A DNA stretch of 64,000 nucleotides, taken from positions 31,828,758-31,892,757 of the forward strand of contig NC_041019.1 in assembly GCF_004193775.1 (NCBI RefSeq). Reading direction: 5' to 3'. Origin of the DNA: Glycine soja. Its lineage: Eukaryota > Streptophyta > Magnoliopsida > Fabales > Fabaceae. A program made the position numbers and the translations under genes. Each line of letters begins with the position of its first letter. Within the stretch, counting starts at the first letter, position 1. The notes under the pieces are model-generated. The model searched no databases. It was not told the DNA's origin and was given only the letters and a program-made list of their open reading frames with translations. Shown here in pieces: positions 45,288 through 54,692 of this stretch.

Positions 45288-46892
45288 TGTCATACCCTAA
45301 TTTCGTCCGGGGATTATTACTTGATGACATGCAACCTTTGGTTAGCCGCTTTGAGATACTTGGCGTCCTTTGTTGCACAATAAATGAAGTCCCGAGGCGT
45401 GTCAGAAATCAAAAGGAAGCAGGCTTGCGCGATCCGTGAAATTCCGTAATGTGGCGGAAATCGAAAAGAGGTGTTTTTGCGCAATTAGTGAGTTTCCGTA
45501 ACTTCTTCGAAAGCTAAAAAAGAGTAAATACATAATCCGTAAGGATTCGTAACCTTGCGGAAGGAAAATAAGTATCGTTACGAAATTCGTAAAGTTTCGT
45601 AACGTTACGGAAAAAGAATTACCAAAAAAATATAGAAGGGGGGTGCATTTAGTAAAAAAGGGGGTACAAATAGCAATCTGGCCCACTTAGGCCTTCCAGA
45701 TCCTTCCTCCAGAAGGCTGTTGCTTCTGGAGGAAGCAACCTGAGCTGGGTGGCAAGCTTCTCCCCTATTTTGCTATAAATAGGGGGAGAAGTGAAGAAGA
45801 AAGGGGTTCAGCCTTCTTGGCACTTCTCTCTCTCTCGAAATTGGTGAGGAAAATTATTTCCGTGAAGAAAATCCAAGCCGAGACGCTTCCGTAACGTTTC
45901 CGCAACGTTTCCGTGAGTAATTACGCGAAGATTCTCGACCGTTCTTCAACATTCATCGTTCGTTCTTCGTTTTCGTCAGTCTTCAACGGGTAAGTACCTC
46001 AAACCAAGCTTTTCAATTCATTATATGTACCCGTGGTGGTCCACATTTTGTTTCATGTATTTTTATTCTCGTTTTCATTAGCTTTTTATACCCCCTTTTG
46101 ACGTGCTTAAGCCATTTATTTAAGTCATTTATCGCTTAATCTAAAAATAAAATAAATTTCCACCGATCGTTTAAATTGTATCATCCGTTAATTTCGGTTA
46201 AAATGAATTACGACCGTTCAGTCGTGCCGTAACCACGTTGGAAACCAAAAAAGAGGTAAAATAATAATATAATAATAAAAAAATACCTTTTAGTAGAATA
46301 AAGCGAAAAAATCAATCGGACGTTTTCTCTTTGGGATTTCTCATTCTTAATTGAATTGACTAACAACTAAAGTGAAACTAAGGCTAAAATCGAACTCACC
46401 TAGTCAAGCTCGTCCACAAAAATAGGTTTTTTGAAAGTTTATCATTTCAGTTTCTTACTAAGTAAAAAGGATCATTTTTAAGGTCCAACGCCTTAAAATG
46501 ATCACCCCTCAAGTAAAAAATCAATCACTTGATGCACGCATAAGAAAGAACTACGTAGGTCTGATTTCCTCTTTGATGGAGGGTACGTAGGAGCAAAAGC
46601 CCCGCTTTTGTCGACCTCAAAAAATAAAAAGAAATAAAAGTTAAGATAACACAATTCCACAATTCTGAAAAATAGGCTGTTGTGCTTTGAGACAAACGTA
46701 AGAGGTGCTAATACCTTCCTCAAGCGTAAATACAACTCCCGAACTTAGAATTTTCATTTTGACCGGTTTCCTTCAGTTTTCCCGACGTTTTCCACAAATA
46801 AATGTTGGTGGCGACTCCGCGCATCTTTCCTCCTTTGGAAAGCGCACCCGTGAGCCTCGCCCTCGCTGGCCCGCGAAGGGCACGTTGCGATA
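45288..46892 (+). repeat. Ogre element 1, 5' LTR (1605 bp)
   Basis: Starts TGTCATACCCTAATTTCGTC and ends CGTTGCGATA (family end GCGACA). A TATA box TATAAATA lies at 45774-45781, about 486 bp from the start. Landmarks used to find other copies: paired 'aaggtccaacgccttaaaat', 'gaactacgtaggtctgattt', 'gtgctaataccttcctc', 'gttggtggcgactccgcgc'. Confidence 0.9.
45774..45781 (+). promoter_or_regulatory. LTR TATA box, Ogre element 1
   Basis: TATAAATA preceded by 'ctcccctattttgc'. In element 2 the equivalent site is a perfect 24-bp palindrome. Confidence 0.75.
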
Positions 46893-46894
46893 GT

Positions 46895-46912
46895 TGGCGA
46901 CTCCACTGGGGA
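46895..46912 (+). promoter_or_regulatory. Primer-binding site (tRNA-Arg type), Ogre element 1
   Basis: TGGCGACTCCACTGGGGA, 2 bp after the LTR. As I recall, Ogre elements prime from tRNA-Arg and this site has that form. Element 2 has the same sequence with one change (CGCTGG). Confidence 0.8.
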
Positions 46913-47596
46913 ATATTTTTTTGAGTTAGGCCTATTTTAAGGAATTGTGGATTTGTGAAGCTTTGTGTGTGCATTTATTTGAACTGTGTAAAATGTAAAT
47001 AACTGTTGTCTATTTTGCATTCTTTACACTGCATTCTAATCACCCACGGGTTTGAGTAAAAAAAAAAAGGGCCCTATACCCGGGTTCATGGGAATTTAAG
47101 GAGTGGAGGTGAATCTATCATCATGCTAGGTCTCCGACTTGCTTGATAATAGTGAAACCTCGTCTAAAGCTTTCTCTCTTTATAATGTGTTGTCGCTGGT
47201 ATTCCATACCACCACAATATTATTATCTTGGGTGATGATACCTCTAGAAAACAGCCGTGTGAGTTATAAATTGTTGGGAAGTAGTTATTAGAGACCCCTA
47301 GATATTGTCCTATAGGTTCCCAAATAGGGGCAAAGAGCAAACACGCTCCGTGCCATTTGTTCTCATGCATTTATGGTTTATAGTTTTTGCTAGTAATGTT
47401 TGGTTTCTTTAGAGTAATACGTAACCTTTTTGATGCTACGTTGAGGCGCCATCATGCCCAAAACATAGCATTAAAATTGGGTCTCTGCGGTCTCGTATGT
47501 ATGAATTACCCTTTTTTTCTTGTTTTTTTTTTCCGTTTCATGCATACGCATCGCATCATTCATGTCGGAGTCTTGATCCACCCCTTTTTTAGGTAA
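46913..47596 (+). other. Untranslated leader of Ogre element 1
   Basis: Between primer site and ORF1. Two blocks are highly conserved with element 2: 'gggccctatacccgggttca' plus about 80 following bases (47069-47160), and 'caaacacgct.cgtgccattt' (47338-47358). Flanking parts are much less alike. Confidence 0.7.
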
Positions 47597-49465
47597 ATGA
47601 TGGGGACAAATCAAAACGGCAAAAGGTTTTATCAAGTCAAGGTTAAAAGTCTAGATGTCACTAGCCTCAAGGAATTAGGACGATTGATGGGACCTCTCCA
47701 AAGGCAAGCCTTCCACAAAGTGTACGGGAAGATTCTAGATTTGACCGCAGCGGAGGTATTTACGGAAGCTGTGGTATCCCTCGCCCAATACTATGACCAG
47801 TCGTTGAGGTGTTTCACGTTTGGGGACTTCCAAATGGTACCAACTATTGAAGAGTTTGAGGAGATATTAGGATGCCCTCTTGGGGGGAGAAAACCGTATC
47901 TTTTCTCCGGCTTTCTTCCTTCCTTGAGTAAAATTGCAGCTGTGATTGGAGATTCAGCAAAAGAGTTGGATCACATGAAACAAACTCGCAATGGAATAGT
48001 GGGCCTGCCACGGAAATACTTGGAAGGCAAGGCAAGGGATATGGCGAGCCAAGAGAAGTGGGGTCCGTTTGCGGATATTTTAGCTTTGCTGAGTTTTGGG
48101 GTTGTCCTCTTTCCGAACGTTGACGGTTTGGTAGACTTAGCCGCCATTGATGCTTTCCTCGCATATCACCATAGGAAGGAAAGTCCAGTGGTGGCTATCT
48201 TGGCAGATTTGTTTGACACCTTTGACCGGAGGTGTGAGAAAAACAGTGCACGGATTGTCTGTTGTTCACCCGCTCTCTGTGTGTGGTTGATTTCACACCT
48301 ATTCCGACAAGACACGAGACACCCGTGTCCGCTTCAAAGCTATCGCTCATGCGCCGAAAAAGGAAGAGTCGATTGGGACCAACATTTGGCTGGGTTAGGA
48401 GGCAGCGCGATCAATTGGTTTCCTCGTTGGAAGGAAGGCAAGGAAGGAGTTCTTTTCTCGTGTGGGGACTACCCTAATGTCCCACTGATAGGGACTAGGG
48501 GTTGTATTAATTATAATCCCGCACTCGCCATAAGACAACTAGGGTATCCCATGAGGGTAGTGCCAACCGAAGAAAGTTTCTCGCCTTTCCTTGTGAGGGA
48601 TCTAGGCGCGCAAGGTCTCAAGGTTATACAAAGAATCCACAAGGCGTGGAGGAGTCCGTTGAAGAGAGACAAGGAGCTTAGGGGCATCCGAAATGGCGTC
48701 ATCGGAGGTTATCATGGATGGCTAAGAATTCATGCGCAAGGGTTAGATTGGCTCTCCAAATTGAAATTTTTCGATGAGGAGAACTTCGAAGCTCCGGAGG
48801 AAGATGAAGAAGTCCGAGCTCTAAAATTAGAGCTAGGGAAGGCAAGACTCGCCAAGGAGAAGTTCAAGTCAGCTGCTACACACATCCGGAAGGAGTGCAC
48901 CGAGTTACAAGAGGAAAACGCGGCCACTGCAAGAGCCCTTGAACAAGAAACCAAAAGGGCCCACAAGGAGGAATATGGCCAAGAGAAATTCCGAGGAGCA
49001 TTGTGGGGTAGTAACAATGAGCTCAAGCTCCGAAGAGAGGAGAGAGATCGGTCACGGATGCATGGCATGATCTTAAAAGAAGAGTTAGTTGCTTGCGTGA
49101 GGTCCAAAAGGAGTTTGGCACAACACTTGGAAGCCACGAAGCAAAGCATGCTGGCTATCATAGGGCAATACAAGGAAGAATTGAACCAGTCCATGGCCCA
49201 TGAACAAAAGCTAGTGGAGGATTTTGCACAAGTGTATGCCGAAAAAGAAGCAAGGGGGAGGGTGATTGATGCACTGCATCAAGAAGCGACTATGTGGATG
49301 GATAGGTTCACCTTGACCTTGAATGGAAGTCAAGACCTCCCGCGTCTATTAGCCAAAGCAAAAGCCATGGCCGAAGTGTGTACTGCCCCCGAGGAGATTC
49401 ATGGGCTAATCAATTACTGTCAACACATGATAGATTTGATGGCCCATATAATTAGGAATCGTTAG
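47597..49465 (+). CDS. Ogre ORF1 protein (DUF7745-type), intact, element 1
   Basis: 622 residues, uninterrupted. Residues about 1-390 form a globular domain with conserved runs (FEEILGCPLGGRKPYL, LFPNVDGLVDLAAIDAFLAYHH, LGYPMR, RNGVIGGYHGWL) that I recognise as the DUF7745-type domain of legume Ogre ORF1 products. Residues about 395-560 are highly charged and heptad-like (EEDEEVRALKLELGKARLAKEKF onward), a predicted coiled coil, and the C-terminus LINYCQHMIDLMAHIIRNR is shared with element 2. It starts with two Met codons; the second aligns with the start in element 2. It lies upstream of gag, as expected. Function unknown. It is the only long transposon ORF here without a stop. Confidence 0.9.
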   Translation: MMGTNQNGKRFYQVKVKSLDVTSLKELGRLMGPLQRQAFHKVYGKILDLTAAEVFTEAVVSLAQYYDQSLRCFTFGDFQMVPTIEEFEEILGCPLGGRKPYLFSGFLPSLSKIAAVIGDSAKELDHMKQTRNGIVGLPRKYLEGKARDMASQEKWGPFADILALLSFGVVLFPNVDGLVDLAAIDAFLAYHHRKESPVVAILADLFDTFDRRCEKNSARIVCCSPALCVWLISHLFRQDTRHPCPLQSYRSCAEKGRVDWDQHLAGLGGSAINWFPRWKEGKEGVLFSCGDYPNVPLIGTRGCINYNPALAIRQLGYPMRVVPTEESFSPFLVRDLGAQGLKVIQRIHKAWRSPLKRDKELRGIRNGVIGGYHGWLRIHAQGLDWLSKLKFFDEENFEAPEEDEEVRALKLELGKARLAKEKFKSAATHIRKECTELQEENAATARALEQETKRAHKEEYGQEKFRGALWGSNNELKLRREERDRSRMHGMILKEELVACVRSKRSLAQHLEATKQSMLAIIGQYKEELNQSMAHEQKLVEDFAQVYAEKEARGRVIDALHQEATMWMDRFTLTLNGSQDLPRLLAKAKAMAEVCTAPEEIHGLINYCQHMIDLMAHIIRNR

Positions 49466-49526
49466 GTTCTCTTGTAACACCTTTTGTATAATCTTGGCTA
49501 GATGAAAGCTTTGTTCTTTTTATAAA

Positions 49527-50468
49527 ATGAGAAGTTCTGAACTCATCATGTTATCTAAACAACCTTGGGGTGGATCCAAGTGCTCCGATCATCCATTTGC
49601 ATACTCATGTTTTGGTGACATACTCACCGTTGTTTATTTCTTTGGGAATTTCATCATAACTAAGAAAACACCAAGGCACCCCTATAACACTCGATCCAGA
49701 AAAATGGATAATGAAGAGGGCGTGCAGGAACAGATGAAGGCCGATCTATCGGCCTTAAAAGATCAAATGGCTTCCATCTCGGAGGTCATGTTAAAACTCC
49801 AGAAAACCATAGAGGATAAAGCCACGACAACCGCCTCCAGTACGGTTAGGGAAGCGAAGCCGGTGCTGCAGCCCGCCTTGAATCCGGGCCTAGACAGAAA
49901 CACGGCCGTGTTCGGTCGAAGGTATAGTCCGCAAGCTTATCCTTATGGCCTGCCTCCGGACTTTACCCGCCGTGCCACCCCGGAAGATTTAAGCCAAGCC
50001 CCTACTTTCGAGGGGCAACTCCCACCTTATGAAGACTATCCCGGGCAAGACGATGGGGAAGGAGATACCCATCTTGGCCCCCTGCTCCACCTCAAAGATC
50101 CGTCCCCACATGAACTACCCTAACCGAACATAGTCCGCCATATCCCGGCCTCACCCACACCCGTAAAAGAATCTGTTCCCTTTGCGGAAGATAAGGGAAA
50201 GATTGAGGCGCTTGAAGAGAGGTTAAGAGCAGTCGAGGGCCTGGGCAATTACCCATTCTCGGATTTGGCGGATTTATGTCTCGTGCCCAACATCGTCATC
50301 CCTCCCAAGTTTAAAGTACCAGACTTTGATAAGTACAAAGGGACGACATGTCCAAAAGGGCATCTCCGGATGTATTGCCGAAAGATGGGGGCGTATTCTG
50401 CGGACGAAAAGTTGTTGGTCCATTTGTTTCAAGACAGCTTGGCCGGAGCAGCTGTAGCATGGTATACC
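49527..50468 (+). pseudogene. Ogre gag, element 1, one stop and cut by insertion
   Basis: The frame opens before HPYNTRSRKMDNEEGVQEQMKADL (likely Met at 49704), passes a single TAA at 50121-50123, and continues in the same frame (EALEERLRAVEG, FKVPDFDKYKGTTCPKGHLRMYCRKMGAYSADEKLLVHLFQDSLAGAAVAWYT). It stops being gag at 50468 because the LTR of element 2 starts there. The retained part is the N-terminal linker and half of the capsid-like domain. In the second element the corresponding gag continues with the expected downstream sequence, which supports the insertion reading. Confidence 0.85.
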
Positions 50469-50839
50469 TGTCATACCCTAATTTCGTCCGGGAACCTTTG
50501 CTCGATGACGTGCGACCATTCTTTGGTCCTCGTGAGGTGCTTGGCACCCATCATTAGGCAATTTGTGAAATTTCAGGACATGCCGGAAAACCAAAAAATA
50601 TTGATGCACAATCCGTAAGTTTCCGTGACACACCGGAAATCGAAAGGAAGCGTCGTTGCATAATTAAGTGAGGTTCCGTAACATTCCGTAAGTCAAAAAG
50701 GGGATGATTATGTAATCCGCAAGGTTCCGTAACAATTACGGAAAGAAAACAAGTATCGTTACGAAATTCGTAAGTTTCCGTAACTTTACGAAAAAAGAAT
50801 CACCAAAAAACAGCAGAGGGGGTGAACTTGGTAAAAATG

Positions 50840-51186
50840 GGGGTGCTAATACCTTCCCCGTGCGTAAATACAACTCCCGAACCTTTCACTTAAAAATTCG
50901 TAGATCGCGTCTTTTCCGGTTTTTCCGACGTTTTCCTCAAATAAACGTTGGTGGCGACTCCGCGCGTATTCTTTTTGTGGAACACGCATCTGTCGCAACC
51001 TACCCTTCGGCGGGAGGGCGACGCGAGACTCGCGGGATGCGTGTTCCACAAAAAGAATACGCGCGGAGTCGCCACCAACGTTTATTTGAGGAAAACGTCG
51101 GAAAAACCGGAAAAGACGCGATCTACGAATTTTTAAGTGAAAGGTTCGGGAGTTGTATTTACGCACGGGGAAGGTATTAGCACCCC
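50840..51186. repeat. Inverted repeat, 151-bp arms, 45-bp loop
   Basis: Arms 50840-50990 and 51036-51186; every position I compared pairs. The join between the LTR start and the left arm falls in 'ggggtg' (50840-50845), a word present on both sides, which points to a microhomology-mediated deletion. Confidence 0.9.
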
Positions 51187-53828
51187 ACACGCCCGTCCCA
51201 AGGGACGACAGCCTTTAATCGAATGTGCAAACATGACTTTGATTTTTATGTTCCTTTTATGTTCTTGTATCCTTTATACCCTTTTTATATTTTTCTTTTT
51301 TGTGGTCGACAAGGGTGTTTCCCTTTGCTCCTACGTATTCCTCAATTTGGGATGAGAAAATCAGACCTACGTAGTTCTTTCGGAACAAAGTGTTTGGTTA
51401 AGTTTTTTTGTCTTTTTTTGTAAAATATGTTTTTATTGAACAAAAGGTCTTTTTAAGGTGTTGAACCATTAAACGGTCTTTTGATTTTGAAAGGGGAGAA
51501 ACGTTAAGGCGTTGGACCATTAACGATTTCTTGTTTTTGAAAGGAGAGAAACGTTAAGGCATTGGACCATTAACGATCTCTTGGGGTGGTCGACAAAAGC
51601 GGGGCTTTTGCTCCTACGTATCCTCAATGAGGAACTCAGACCTACGTAGTTCTTTCTTATCAAGTGATTCTTTTTTGCTCAAGTGGTGATCATTTTAAGG
51701 CGTTGGACCTTAAAAATGATCCATTTTACTTAGTGAGAAAATGAAATGACGAACTTCAAAAGCCTATTTTTGTGGACGAGCTTGACTAGGCGAGTTGATT
51801 TTAGCCTTAGTTTCACTTTAGTTATTAATCAATTCGATTAAGAATGAGAAATCCCAAAGAGAAAACGTCCGATTGATTTTCCGCTTTATTCTAAAAGATG
51901 TCTTTTTGATTATTATATTATTTTTTACCTCTTTTTGATTTCCAACGTGGTTACGGCACGACCGAACGGTCGGATTTTATTTTAACCAAAGTTAATGGAT
52001 AATACAATTCAAACGTTCGGTGGAAATTTATTTTATTTTTAAGTTAAGCGAGAAACGACTTAAGTAAAATGGCTTAAGCACGTCAACAGGGGGTATAAAA
52101 AGTAAACAAAACGAGAATAAAAATGCACGAAACACAATGTGGACCACTACGGGTGCATAGAATGAATCGAAAAGCTTGGTTCGAGGTACTTACCCGTTGA
52201 AGATCGAAGAACGATGAAGAACGAATGAAGAACGTCGAAGAACGGTTCAAACCTTTGCGAGATTCCTCACGGAAAACGTTACGGAAACGTTTCGGAAGCG
52301 CCTCGGCTTAGATTTTCTTCACGGAAACAATTTTTCCAAGCAAATTCCAAAGAGAGAGAAGTGCCTAAAGGGCTGGGATCCTTTTCTTCTTCATTTTCTC
52401 CCCTATTTATAAATAGGGGAGAAAATGAAGAAGAAAAGGATCCCAGCCCTTTAGGCACTTCTCTCTCTTTGGAATTTGCTTGGAAAAATTGTTTCCGTGA
52501 AGAAAATCTAAGCCGAGGCGCTTCCGAAACGTTTCCGTAACGTTTTCCGTGAGGAATCTCGCAAAGGTTTGAACCGTTCTTCGACGTTCTTCATTCGTTC
52601 TTCATCGTTCTTCGATCTTCAACGGGTAAGTACCTCGAACCAAGCTTTTCGATTCATTCTATGCACCCGTAGTGGTCCACATTGTGTTTCGTGCATTTTT
52701 ATTCTCGTTTTGTTTACTTTTTATACCCCCTGTTGACGTGCTTAAGCCATTTTACTTAAGTCGTTTCTCGCTTAACTTAAAAATAAAATAAATTTCCACC
52801 GAACGTTTGAATTGTATTATCCATTAACTTTGGTTAAAATAAAATCCGACCGTTCGGTCGTGCCGTAACCACGTTGGAAATCAAAAAGAGGTAAAAAATA
52901 ATATAATAATCAAAAAGACATCTTTTAGAATAAAGCGGAAAATCAATCGGACGTTTTCTCTTTGGGATTTCTCATTCTTAATCGAATTGATTAATAACTA
53001 AAGTGAAACTAAGGCTAAAATCAACTCGCCTAGTCAAGCTCGTCCACAAAAATAGGCTTTTGAAGTTCGTCATTTCATTTTCTCACTAAGTAAAATGGAT
53101 CATTTTTAAGGTCCAACGCCTTAAAATGATCACCACTTGAGCAAAAAAGAATCACTTGATAAGAAAGAACTACGTAGGTCTGAGTTCCTCATTGAGGATA
53201 CGTAGGAGCAAAAGCCCCGCTTTTGTCGACCACCCCAAGAGATCGTTAATGGTCCAATGCCTTAACGTTTCTCTCCTTTCAAAAACAAGAAATCGTTAAT
53301 GGTCCAACGCCTTAACGTTTCTCCCCTTTCAAAATCAAAAGACCGTTTAATGGTTCAACACCTTAAAAAGACCTTTTGTTCAATAAAAACATATTTTACA
53401 AAAAAAGACAAAAAAACTTAACCAAACACTTTGTTCCGAAAGAACTACGTAGGTCTGATTTTCTCATCCCAAATTGAGGAATACGTAGGAGCAAAGGGAA
53501 ACACCCTTGTCGACCACAAAAAAGAAAAATATAAAAAGGGTATAAAGGATACAAGAACATAAAAGGAACATAAAAATCAAAGTCATGTTTGCACATTCGA
53601 TTAAAGGCTGCCGTCCCTTGGGACGGGCGTGTGGGGTGCTAATACCTTCCCCGTGCGTAAATACAACTCCCGAACCTTTCACTTAAAAATTCGTAGATCG
53701 CGTCTTTTCCGGTTTTTCCGACGTTTTCCTCAAATAAACGTTGGTGGCGACTCCGCGCGTATTCTTTTTGTGGAACACGCATCCCGCGAGTCTCGCGTCG
53801 CCCTCCCGCCGAAGGGTAGGTTGCGACA
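50991..53828. repeat. Spacer-less palindrome, 2 x 1419 bp
   Basis: Position x pairs with 104819 minus x. I checked the outer ends, about 60 bp near 51841, 51961 and 52201 against their mates, and the identical ORF translations at 51137-51355/53464-53682 and 51223-51423/53396-53596, and found no mismatch. The left edge is the terminal base of an LTR (TGTCGCAACC) and the right edge is the LTR end (GGTTGCGACA). The centre is between 52409 and 52410. Confidence 0.95.
52398..52421. promoter_or_regulatory. Self-complementary LTR TATA box at the palindrome centre
   Basis: ctcccctattta followed by taaataggggag is a perfect 24-bp palindrome containing TATAAATA on both strands. In the LTR of element 1 the matching site is not palindromic (ctattttgctataaatag). 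It could direct transcription outward on both strands. Confidence 0.7.
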
Positions 53829-53830
53829 GT

Positions 53831-53848
53831 TGGCGACTCCGCTGGGGA
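53831..53848 (+). promoter_or_regulatory. Primer-binding site (tRNA-Arg type), Ogre element 2
   Basis: TGGCGACTCCGCTGGGGA, 2 bp after the LTR end. Confidence 0.85.
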
Positions 53849-54692
53849 CTGTTTTTTAGAGAGTTAGGCCATTTAATCTTGTGCAATGTTTTATCATGAC
53901 TTACCCCTTTATTGGTTTCCTTTCATTATGTTCTTGTGTATATAAATTCTTGTTGCTTGTAGTGCGTTTTAAATGTATGCATGAAGTAAATATTTATTCA
54001 TTTGATGCACACAAACACCAACACTATTTGCACACACTGTGAGTGAAAAAGGGCCCTATACCCGGGTTCATGGGAGCATAAGGAGTGGAGGTGAATCTGT
54101 GATCATGCTAGGTCTCCGACTTGCTTGATTACAGTGAACCCTCATCTAGAGCTTTTCTCTTTGAAAACCTATTGTTGCTAGTAGTCCCTACTGCTACAAT
54201 ATGTTCTTCAAAGGGGATGATACCTCTAGAAACCATCAAGAGAGATATAACTACCTTGGGGATTATTGCTAAAAGCCTAGTTAGTTCTCTCCCTTATAGG
54301 TCCCTTAAATAGGGGCACGAAGCAAACACGCTGCGTGCCATTTTTCACACTGCCATGCATGAGTATCATATACCCTTTTGCTTATGTTCGGTAAATATTG
54401 TCATACTGTGCACATTCCCGCATTGTGTCTTTTGCATAGGCATTGCATATGGGTTCTGTCTTGATCCCTACTGTAAACAAACCAACGGAGGGTCCGTGTC
54501 GCCTTCTTAAAAACGTGCGTTGGGGCATTTCGCTACCCCTAGATGTCGTATCTAAGAAGGTGACAAATTCCCCGGACCCCCGTATTCGTAAATTGCATCT
54601 GTGTCATATGCATTTCTTCATGCATTCATCCATCCCACCCATGAGATATCGGAGTTTTGATTTGCACCAGCTTTTGTCTCACTTTAGTAAGC
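53849..54692 (+). other. Untranslated leader of Ogre element 2
   Basis: Carries the same two conserved blocks as element 1: from 'gggccctatacccgggttca' (about 54050) and 'caaacacgctgcgtgccatt' (about 54324). The ORF that crosses 54443-54943 is not supported. Confidence 0.7.

Larger units (their letters stand above)
45288..50468 (+). mobile_element. Ogre-type (Ty3/gypsy, Tat lineage) element 1, 5' portion
   Basis: Contains a complete 5' LTR, a tRNA-Arg-type primer site, an untranslated leader, the extra ORF1 that defines Ogre-like elements, and gag up to ...AAVAWYT. There element 2 interrupts it at 50469. Pol and the 3' LTR are not seen; they would lie beyond element 2. Lineage from ORF1-before-gag order and remembered sequence. 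Confidence 0.85.
50469..53828 (+). repeat. Rearranged 5' LTR of Ogre element 2 (3360 bp)
   Basis: Four pieces in order. (1) LTR start 50469-50839, aligning with 45288-45654. (2) A direct LTR-tail piece 50840-50990, ending 45 bp before the true LTR end. (3) An inverted copy of the TATA-to-end part, 50991-52409. (4) The same part in normal orientation, 52410-53828. About 100 bp of U3 between the LTR start and the TATA box is lost. Pieces 3 and 4 make a spacer-less palindrome. Confidence 0.9.

Noticed and set aside
48730..49194. Ser-rich minus-strand ORF, and similarly at 55823-56200
   Set aside because: Mirror reading of the Glu/Lys-rich coiled-coil part of ORF1; both copies show it for the same reason.
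50846..51423. Plus- and minus-strand ORFs in the LTR (MWGANTFPVRKYNSR..., MCKHDFDFYVP...)
   Set aside because: The same translations appear from both palindrome arms and from LTR tails elsewhere, where they are broken; LTR sequence is not expected to encode protein.
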